Shown here: in pieces, positions 23,782 to 33,123 of the stretch
How the letters are laid out: every line of letters starts with the position of its first letter
How positions within the stretch are numbered: the first letter of the stretch is position 1
Origin: Epiperipatus broadwayi
Lineage: Eukaryota; Onychophora; Udeonychophora; Euonychophora; Peripatidae
Direction of reading: 5' to 3'
Length of the DNA: 64,000 nt
NCBI GenBank assembly: GCA_028023455.1
Contig: JAQFVV010012395.1
Span: 3,842,001 to 3,906,000 of the forward strand
Made by a program: the position numbers and the translations under genes
The notes under the pieces: generated by a model
Database searches by the model: none
The model's input: only the letters and a program-made list of their open reading frames with translations
What the model was told of the DNA's origin: nothing

Positions 23782-23797
23782 AAACTAGGAACATGGT

Positions 23798-25104
23798 ATT
23801 AGCAGAATAACTATTAAAAAGTTTCAATTTGTGCTCATTATGACATTTGTCCTTGATGAATGATGATACCAGTTCATCAAAAGTAAGACTGCTACTCGAA
23901 TATCCAATTTAGAATACCTATCAGTAATTAGTCTACTGCTGATATGCTTCTCATTATTATTGCAACATGCTTACATCTTTAAAATCAGAAAAGGTTTTCT
24001 TAACAGAATGTTTCATACAAGCAACACACTCTATTATTGAATTATTTCATCTTTCTTCCATTATATTCTCTTCCAATACATCGTTTTGTCTATTCATTAA
24101 CACATTAAAATACTTAATTGTTGATAACACCTTAGTTTTGCTTATTAATTATAACCACTACCAATCAACAACTGATCTCAATAAAATAAAACTTAGCTTT
24201 AAGAATCATTATTATCATTTTCAACCATTATTGATCCACTGTAGGATGAAGATCTTTCCAAGAGCAATCCGTATTCTATGATTTATAGCCTCTCTTCTCC
24301 ATATTTCCTCAATACACTTCCTTATTTCATCCATCTCACATGTGATCTCTTTTTAGGTCTTCAACAATCTTTTGGCCTCTAGTTTAAGATTTCAACTAGC
24401 CATCTATTATCATATCTTCTAGCCAGTCCAGATTCATTTTTTTTAATTTTTTCAATGATGTCAGTGACATATATTTATTCTCTCACCCATATATTATATT
24501 TTTGTTTTCTTTTGTTTTAAGAATACTAACAAATATTCCAAATTTCTTAATCATCCTCAGACCAAATATATTAAAATATATTCAATATCCATTCTAAATA
24601 AACTACCTTAAGCACTTTGTCATTATCCACAGTCCTGTTAATGATATATATTTTAAAGAATTTTCCAGAGCTAATCTTATGCTTTATCCTTATCTAATAT
24701 TATAAAAATCATGAGCAAGATATTTCCAGTTACATCCAAGCATACTCTGATATGGCATTTAATGTTGGCCACTTCATACTAGATTTAATGGAAATTGACA
24801 AATTTCATAATATCATATGTAAAATTAATATAAACATGCATATCATACAAATCTTTTATCCAGAGAATCTAAGAAAGGGGTCACTATGCAAATCGAAATT
24901 AGAATAATACAAAAAAGATAACTTTTCTAAACTAGTTAATAAAACTAATGCCGTATTAAAATTAAATAGTATTAATCTCACAAACCTAATGTTAATCAAT
25001 TAGAAAACTATTATTTTCTTTGGAAACAAATGAATCAGAATTAAGAAGTCCATGAGTGATAAATAAACCATAGTCACTTTCTTTAGTCTAAGAATATCGT
25101 ACAG
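23798..25104. other. Noncoding DNA holding a third RTE-like fragment
   Basis: Apart from the LINE piece at 24205-24520, nothing specific is seen. The 104-codon ORF at 23967-24281 has no domain and overlaps the LINE relic. Confidence 0.5.
24205..24520 (-). mobile_element. Third RTE-like LINE fragment (3' tip only)
   Basis: It follows the 3' region of the element at 2915: 'catttcaaccatta', 'ttgatccactgtaggatgaa', 'gatctttccaag', then 'cacatgtgatctcttttta', 'atctattatcat' and 'ttctctcacccatat'. About 300 bp is preserved before similarity fades. It is strongly diverged and holds no open frame. Confidence 0.7.
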
Positions 25105-25115
25105 TAACAAATGTT

Positions 25116-25943
25116 TTAAGCCAATAAATATCACATGATCACCATTTCTTATGCTTGCTCTTAACTGTTATTAAAACAAGCAAAACTCTCTATATATAGT
25201 GCCACTCTGTGCAAGTCAGAGTAATCAATGGATGCCAGAAGGCTTGTGAATAAAATCCCCATCTAGTGCCTACTCATCCAATATCCCCAGACTAGTTTCT
25301 TGCTTGTGGATGAAGTCTTGGATCTGAGAGCACTACACCTAGATCTTAGGATCTAATGCAACCCTCCAGCAGCTATCATTTATCTCTACTTAATTACAAA
25401 ACTACGAGTCTTCAATTGAAAACACCATAATATTTTCAATCCAAGCTCAGTAGCTTATAGTTATATTGGTCTGAACTCAGTTCAGTACCTATACATTTTG
25501 GTGTCTTTGGTTTGTTAATAACCATAGCCATCACTATCCTATTAAACAGGATTGGTTTTAAGCCAATAAACATAGTGGCAGCTATGGTTATTAAAGAACC
25601 AAAGACACCATAATGTATAGGTACTAAGCTGAGTTCAGACCTATATGACTATATAATCTACTGAGCTTAGATTAAAAATATTATGATGTTTTCAATTTAA
25701 GATTCATAGTTTTGTAGTTGAGATAAAAGGTGGCTGCTGGAGGATTGTATTAGATCCTAAGATCTAGGTGCGGTGCTCTCATATCCAAAGTTCCTCACTG
25801 ACAAAGGCCACAAGCCAGAAACTAGTCTGGGGATATTGGTTGAGTAGGCACTAGATGGGGATTTTATGTACAAACCTTCTGGAATCCATTGATTACTCTG
25901 GCTTACACTGAGTGGCAATACGTATAGAGAGTTTTGCCTGTTT
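25116..25943 (+). mobile_element. Large foldback element, about 828 bp, with 11-bp target duplication
   Basis: The left arm (leader 'tatcacatgatcaccatttc', then 'aacaagcaaaactctct', 'gcctactcatccaatatccc', 'gtcttggatctgagagcac') is followed by its reverse complement, ending 'agagttttgcctgttt'. The centre near 25530-25575 is unpaired. Direct repeats 'taacaaatgtt' flank it at 25105-25115 and 25944-25954. The whole body would fold into one hairpin of about 400 bp per arm. It encodes no protein. Its relatives are at 12.2, 41.6 and 50.0 kb. How it moves is unknown. Confidence 0.8.
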
Positions 25944-26448
25944 TAACAAATGTTCCCTTATCTTTAATCAGTTAATATCTCATTGGGGACTCATTAATTA
26001 TAATAGTAAATTAAAATTTTCCTCAGCAAATAAATTATTCAAATCTCTACAGAAACCATGGTTTATCTTTATTATAGTTAAACCAATTTATTACACTGAT
26101 AGTTTTAATAACCTTAATAAATAAATTTATGTCATCAATAATCTCAAATTTCCAGGATGATCTTTTTGTTTTTATTGATATGGATTTTACGGCTCTTGGA
26201 TTTTTTTTCTATTTTTTTTTAATTATTTGAAGGAAGTTGAAAATATATTACTTCTATAATTACTTGTGAATGCTATAAACATTATTTTTTTAAAAAAAAA
26301 AAACTGCATTTAATCATACAACTTGTCTTTTCTGACTGTTGATTAGAGTATAATATAAACGTTCAATAATTCATGAATAGGCGGAAGTAATATGAAATCT
26401 TTTTGGTAATTAATCAAAATGAAAATAACAGTACAAAAGAGTACTTAC

Positions 26449-26498
26449 ACTCTTTCTCTGCCAGCTCATTGTCTGTTTCCATTGTTGTGAATTTGTAA
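26449..26498 (-). CDS. Possible first coding exon (very short)
   Basis: On the minus strand an acceptor-like 'ttctaacag' is followed by a 16-nt leader, an ATG (26482-26480) encoding M-E-T-D-N-E-L-A-E-K-E, and the near-perfect donor 'gtaagtac'. The acidic N-terminus, good ATG setting (ACAATGG) and donor are typical of a first coding exon, but it has only 11 codons. It ends one base into a codon, so it cannot join directly to the exon at 16314-16500, which needs two bases from upstream. Chance is a real alternative. Confidence 0.3.
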
Positions 26499-26899
26499 CT
26501 GTTAGAACATACAGGCTGGTACACAAATTGTAAAAAAATGACAATTTTAACTCAATTAGGATGCTAAGTTTAGGAATGGATGACCTCCATATGATAACAC
26601 ATAGCTTAATAAACTGGCATTCTCGGGAATCAAAGAGATAACATTTATTTTCATTTAAAATCATGATTTTGTTTTATTGCTTGCTAAAGAAATTTTTAGA
26701 TCAAAATGTACATTTTGATCATTATTACAATGTTGGTTATTTCATTTAATTCAGTTTCCATTTGAAAAAAAAATCAAGAAATGTCTGCATCATCTTTGCA
26801 AGCAAACATAAGCTGGAGTTATTACGTTTTTCAATCTAGTATTTGTTCCATTTTCGTAGATTTAAATATTCTGCAAGGAAAAAACAGTCATATCTACCT

Positions 26900-27110
26900 G
26901 GACAAACATCTTAGCCAAAGCTTCATTTCATCAGGCCTGAAAGCTTCCAGGATGTTGACTGCATTTTTGAAAAAATCTAATGATTTTTAAAATGGTCTTT
27001 TCAATGTGCTTCCAATAATTACTAATGCTTGATGTACTAGAAATTGTAGCTGTTCCAAAATGAGATAAACAGACTAACTGAAAACATTAATTTGAAATTG
27101 CTTTTGTGCG
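26900..27110. repeat. Diverged repeat shared with 36213-36470
   Basis: Words shared in order with 36213-36470 are 'tggacaaaca', 'ttagc', 'ttccaggatg', 'cttccaataattactaat' (36.36 kb has 'cttccaataattattaat'), 'aga', then 'gaaaacattaatttgaaatt' against 'tattaatttaaaactgctta'. The identity is low, so this is an old repeat. The long-LTR element lies between the two copies. Confidence 0.5.
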
Positions 27111-27893
27111 CAAGACTTATTTATAATTAATTGTTTTTATTTTTAGGTTGACCCTTACAAAAAAAATATGATCTCACATTATGCATCGATTTTCAGAATC
27201 ATACTTTATTTTTTCTATTCCAACACTGCTACCTGTTGTCATCTTGCAAAATCAACATACATTAGATGATTATCCAGTACTGCCCTATCCATATCATCAG
27301 ATAAGTTCTTGGTTTGTGGTTTTCATCAAAGAAGATTTGGATCAGAAACTAGTCCTAACCAAAAAATAAAGATACTTATAATTATTATAAACCTTTGGAC
27401 ACCAAAAATCATGGATATTGAGCTGATATCAGATAGCAATGCAAGCAAATTAGCTTCAAAATTATTTTTCAGGCTCATTAAAAAAAAAAAATGAAAGATA
27501 CATTAGATCTCAAAGAGTCAAGAGCATTAAATTCTGATCCAAAACTCCTCAATGATGGACATAAGATAAAACCCAGTTTGGGAGATGTGGGAATATGTAT
27601 AGGCAAGCTCTGAGTAAGGATGTAACAAGCATTATTATTCAGTACTTACTGAATTACTTAAGCTAAATTGGAATAGAAAAAAAAATAAGTTTGCTTCTTC
27701 TATTTGGCATTCATATTATTATATTCCCTATCTTTTTTTTAAATATTAATAAAAGCTGTCCCAAATGGAATACACTGTACACGAACATAGGCACAGATTG
27801 TTTTCCATAAACTGTTGTTGTTTTTTTAAGTTTCCATTTTAAAAAATCTACACATATTTTTGCAAACAAAGCAACATTTCTTTTGTAATATAT

Positions 27894-30623
27894 TGTAACA
27901 GTCAGAATCGTCTATCTCGCTAACACACTGCAGAATTCAAACCCCAGACATGAAACTGAACATTCTAGGAGGGGTTGCCTTCTAGATATACTAAGTTCGA
28001 ATCTAAAGTCCAAATTTCACAGTGCCATCTATATGATAACGCATCTGATGCCACTACAGTATAACCTTTGACCGGTGCCTGGTGGTCAGGGAGAAACAAA
28101 AGACTCTATACTAAAAGAAGCTTGGGTGGCTAATTAATGTCTATGGATTTACAAAAGAAATGCAGAAAATATATATATAGACTGAGACAGTGATAGGAAT
28201 CAATAAAATAAGATATCAAATTTAGTTTTAAATAATTTCACAAAATTTATTTATATAAATTATATATATAATGCCACTGTCTGCTTATATGAGACAGGGA
28301 TGTGTATTAAATAATTGTTGGCATTATATTCCAATAAATGACAAAAGGTTTTAAAGCAAAGTGATATATTCTATTCCTCGGGCTAATAGCATTACGATAA
28401 TGTGCTTGATGAGATAGGAATATGTGCGAGGTGCTTTGAGCAATTATACAAGTCTAAGAAAATATTTGAAAATTAAGTGTTCTAAAATATTTATTGATTT
28501 CGAGAATAGCACGGACAAAAGCTTACTAAGCAACAAATGGGAATGTGATCAAAGCATTTATTTGATGATAATAATAATAATAATAATAGAGTTACATTGG
28601 GAGGTCAGTATTGCTGATAATGAATTTATTAAAGTTGGAGGGTGTGACACGTTTAAGTCACGGATGCTTTGTAAAATAAATATAAAATAAAACAATCATG
28701 GAATATTTGGAATGATTACGGAGGGCATATCGCCGCTAACCCGTAGGAAAGTATTTTATGAACAGCCGAAACTTAGTGACTGTGTGACGATTGTGTTTAA
28801 TTCCCAGGTGTGTCATTTGGGGACACACTCTGCCTGGAAATCACAAAAAGGCGAAGAAAACAGCCTTAGCCATGTAAAGAATCCTTGGAAAAATAAAACA
28901 AAGCGGTCTCAACAACCAATTCATTTACCAGCAATACGAGACGAGTGTATACAAAACATACTGAATGGGTTTTACTTGGATTAAGAGAAATGCCCAATCA
29001 AATTCCCAGAAATTCATTTAAAAGGGTCCGCACATTCTCGACGTCAATGATGAACTTTGTAATTAAAGTAGAACACGGTAATTAAAATAGGAAAATGCAT
29101 GCTTGCGGGTTTAAAAAGTAAGTATAGATTTATATACACAATCATGCATTAAGGGACACATTTAACCATTGACCTCGCACATACTCTTATATTAGATTAA
29201 AATCAATAACATGTAGATTTTAAACTATGTGATTATATTATATTAAAGAAAAGAATCGCCCTCGAACGAGTGATTTGCAAGATAATAAAATTGGAAATTA
29301 TTTTTTTTAAATATGCCTTATTAGTGGCGTCTTACTTTCAATAAAGGGAATAGTTCACTCAGTCAAAGACGATTCTGACACATTATCATAATAAAATAAA
29401 AGAAAGCTATATAAATAGAAAATATTAACCCAAGGATAGAGCAAAACTGTTGATTATATTATATTAACACGTTAAAGGAATACATAATGAAGTTATGTGA
29501 AATATAAGAAAAACAATTTTAAATAGTTATAGCATGTTAGTTATCACAAGAGCTCTTGGGTTAATTTAGGGTTACCTCTGAAGAAGCATTTGGGTAGATT
29601 GATGGTCGGCAGGTTTTTATATAATTTAACAGCAAAATCTGGAAATGTTCATATTTTTGGCAGTAGCAGCAGTTCCGGGGTTCCTTATGTGATAGCTTAT
29701 GATGGTCTGGAGCAGCGGCCGGCTACTCCGAGGGGACATAGCCATCTTAACGCCTCTACTCTGTCATGTCAAGGTTAGAAAATTATTAGAATAGAACTCA
29801 GAATGATTTCTCTTAGAAACATTAGAATAAAAACTGGAGAACAAAAGAAAACCCTTCTTTTTATAGTAGACGTTAACAATAGAACTGCCCTGGAGCATTA
29901 CAAAAATATATCGGACTTATCAGCTGTAATTAAATCTATCCGAATGTCTAAAGGAATTCAACATTAATTAATTTCTTTTGTTAATTCCCCTGTCGACATT
30001 CGTATTACAAACTAGATTTAATTAAAAATTACTTTTATTAATTAAAGAAAACCTTAAGTAGACATCTGCTGTTTTTAGATAAACTTATATAACATTAACT
30101 AATTACAACATGAAATAATTAAACTATTGTCCCTCATTTATTTTAACAGAAATATTTGGAATAACTTTTATTAAATTAAACGAAAATTATTTACTTTTAC
30201 ATTGCAATATTTGAATCTATTTACTAAACGAATATTTACTAAATGAATTTTATTTTAAATCAAAATATATTATGATGGTAATATATATTTGTAAATAGAT
30301 TCAACAAAATAACTTTAACAATCTATAATTTTGATATGTTTTAAAATGCGTATCATAGTGTGTGCGCAATTATGAGTTATATAACCTACTTTTTAATAAA
30401 TCAAAATTATGTGAACATATACATAATATTTTACTTTATTTGGGAATGAGTTCTATATATAATATGAGCATTGTACTCGTGGTTTAAAATTAGGCGGGAT
30501 TTTTGGTATATAAGCATATTGCAGACACACTACGATAGATTGGGGTTCAAACTAAGGTATGAGGGTAGGAAATAGGTGAGAAAAGGTGAAACGAAGATCT
30601 GCAAAGCAGACCTTACTGTTTCA
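27894..30623. repeat. Left LTR (2730 bp)
   Basis: It is unusually long for an LTR. It contains an (ATA)n tract near 28570 and short ORFs (28424-28690, 29590-29778) repeated in the other LTR. They lack known motifs and probably reflect recent duplication, not coding. CpG content is higher than in the flanks, which fits a young insertion. Confidence 0.75.
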
Positions 30624-30958
30624 CATTCTCTTAGTGACGGTACAAAAAAAATTGTTAAAAAAAAAAGATCTTACAACAGGTGTCCACCTATGAAGCCTGC
30701 ATAAAAAAAATTTACAAGATAACCCATAATGTACAGGATATAAATATAATGAAGAAACGAAACTGAATTATATACCCGGATCATATTAATAAATCTACCA
30801 TCTAGCGAACATTTTCTATTATCCCCCCCCCTTCAACGAAATTTTATTAAAAAAATCTAATAGTTTAACACTGTTTATATACGATCTCCTATTTATATTA
30901 TCCTGTGATGTGTCCATTTCTTTTTTTTGTTGTTGTTGTTGTTTTTAAAAAAAAACTA

Positions 30959-31849
30959 CTATAATCCTGGGTCTGGTGGGCAATAACTGCTTTTATAATT
31001 TGATGACTGCAGTCTCAGATTATCAGGTCTCTTTACCTTATCTGGCGGTTCTTTAGCCCAGGGACTGAAATCCAGAATGGTTGTTAATAACTGTAGCTTT
31101 AGGCTGTCGCAATTATTTGACTTATCGAGTGGCTCCTTGGCCCATGGGCTGAAATCCAGTGCCATCATTGTTTTCACTATTTCCTTTATTCGATATATTC
31201 TTGCTATATCAGGTGGGATATTTTCCTGGTTTTCCTTAAGTACTTTGATGTTGGTGGTAAGCATGGTTAGCTGGGTTTGAATCCCTAGGTCTCATACATT
31301 CTTGGCTGGAAATATCTCGTCTAAATACAGTTGTGGACATTTTTTGACTTCGTGAAAAATTTTTATGTGACGAAGCTTGGTTAGCTGGGTTTGATGTCCT
31401 GTGTCCCGGACATCATTTGCTGGAAATATTCTTTCCAAATGAAGTTTGGGACATTTTTTTACTTCATGGAATATTCTAACGCCGACAAGCTTGGTCAGCT
31501 AAGTTGGATGTCCTAAGTCTCGGATATCCTTTGCTGGAAGCACCCTTTCCAAAGAAAGCTTGGGACATTCTTTAACCTCATGAAATATTCTAGTGTTGAG
31601 CTTGGTTGGTTGAGTTCAAGATCCCAGGTCTGGTGTATCAATCTTCTTTGTGGAATCATTTGTCTCAACTTTCTGGTTCAGGAGTTTATCTGCCATCTCT
31701 TGCCATCCAGGGAGGAGTCTGTACAGCGCTCTAAGTTCCTCACCTCTCCTTCGGCTTTCTTCTGCCCATCTTTTCGCTCTTTCTTCAACTTGCTTAAACA
31801 GTTCTATAATAGTCTGGAAATGGACCTCATTAGTATCCGTATTTTCCAT
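30959..31849 (-). pseudogene. Gag-like protein with tandem repeats, broken by stops
   Basis: On the minus strand one frame runs from an ATG at 31849 through 77 codons rich in charged residues ('FKQVEERAKRWAEESRRR', probably a coiled coil) and then a TGA. After it, in the same frame, come three tandem units of about 40 codons, each with the core R/K-I-F-H-E-V-K-x-C-P-x-L-x-L, and then two copies of 'LDFSPWAKEP' before a stop at 30959. Two more stops interrupt the repeats. There is no zinc knuckle. I infer a gag-type product from its place between LTRs. The family is not recognised. Confidence 0.45.
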
Positions 31850-32431
31850 GGTGACTTTTATTTTATTTTATTGCTAACTATTTAATATATCCTAAAAAAA
31901 TTATTAAACTGTTTTACGGTTATCTCTATTTTATTTATTTTTATTCCTTGTTTAACTCTGCGATTAATATGTTTGATTATAACTTTATTAATGGCTAATA
32001 GGCTATCTCCCTCTCGGTTCTGTTGGCCTAATTACTGCTTTTATGTTTATCACTAAAAACCCCGACTACTACCCTTTTATTACTGCAAAAATTTCTTGTT
32101 TAAATCTGCTGCCAACATATATATTTTTAACTGCCCGTATATACAAAAAAAAATCTCATGTATCTGTCAAAATATTTCGCTAACATATATATTGTTAAAC
32201 TCAAGCAATTTTATTTATATATGTTAACATTCACTAGATCCGGGTATACTTATTTCGTTCCTTCTTATTTAAGATTAGCATACATATATTTTTATTTACA
32301 TAATTATTGATCCGATTCACGTCTCATTATTTGGTCTAAGAAAAATTTACACACATTGAAAAAACCAAATTACATATAAAAGAATTTAGCCTTGTGACAA
32401 AATTTATTTTAGAAGTAACTCCGTTTAATGA

Positions 32432-32449
32432 AATTACTCTTGGGCGCCA
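32432..32449 (-). other. Primer-binding-site-like sequence
   Basis: On the minus strand '...ggtgaca' is followed directly by 'tggcgcccaagagtaatt'. A CA end followed by TGGCGCCC is the usual LTR/PBS junction. It lies 674 bp inside the right LTR boundary, so it either belongs to an older nested LTR element whose other end is gone, or the match is chance. The gag-like frame starts 580 bp downstream on the same strand, a sensible distance. Confidence 0.4.
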
Positions 32450-33123
32450 TGTCACCAGTTAAAAGGATCCATAGACTGTTAGCTTCCCAAAATGAATTTT
32501 AATAACTATTCCATTTAACTACGGGCACTCATTAAAACATTCGCATTTTTTTTTATTGATTACAACATTTTATTTATGATTGAATTTTTTGAATTCCATA
32601 TGATAGCCTATTACATATCTAGGTCATTACCGTACAAAATTATCATTATGCTATCTTGCGCGTTGAGCCGATAAAACTTTATTTTGATAGAAAAATACAA
32701 TATTTGAAATCTTCATAGATTGTCACAATATTCACTTGGGACAATATTTAAGTAATTCATGCCTTGCATATATAGCATGACTTAAATGAAACAACAATAC
32801 AGATAAATACAGATGGCTCATATCGCACTATAGCAAGTTTGGACAAATTCCGATTATACAGTATAAGTAATTGAATGCCCGAGTCAAACAAAATATATGA
32901 AATATACATGCAAATAAACAATATAGATATTATAGAATTTGAAAAGATATTTTATATATCAAAAATATAAAGGATTTGAGTGATTAAATACGAAACAAAA
33001 TGCTAAAATTAAGCTACAGGGGTGTGGGTGTTTAAATAATTAAGATCTCCAGGGATGTGGGTGTTTAAATAATCGAATCTCCATGTTTGGGCAAGTCATG
33101 GACCCGGAAAAAAAAAATTACTA

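Larger units (their letters stand above)
25955..27893. other. AT-rich noncoding DNA beside the long-LTR element
   Basis: Besides the candidate exon at 26449-26498 and the repeat at 26900-27110, no supported features are seen. Short ORFs (25912-26124, 26781-26990, 27181-27369, 27309-27494) lack motifs. One of them simply overlaps the repeat. Confidence 0.45.
30624..33123. other. Interior of the long-LTR element
   Basis: The interior holds the gag-like frame (30959-31849, minus), a primer-binding-site-like sequence at 32432-32449 and a short two-copy repeat at about 33015-33080 ('gtgtgggtgtttaaataat' then 'gatgtgggtgtttaaataat'). Near 33109-33118 an A-rich purine run 'ggaaaaaaaaaa' precedes the right LTR. 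No pol-type motif is seen. Confidence 0.5.

Noticed and set aside
28424-28690. ORF in the left LTR, conserved in the right LTR (33652-33918)
   Set aside because: The conservation is explained by the recent duplication of the LTRs. It is interrupted by an (ATA)n tract and has no motif.
29590-29778. 62-codon ORF present in both LTRs (also 34815-35003)
   Set aside because: Same reason: identity follows from LTR duplication. It has no domain or splice context that would support coding.
31077-31885. Plus-strand ORFs of 67-101 codons inside the long-LTR element
   Set aside because: They are antisense to the gag-like frame, whose tandem protein repeats and charge pattern make the minus strand the likelier coding strand.
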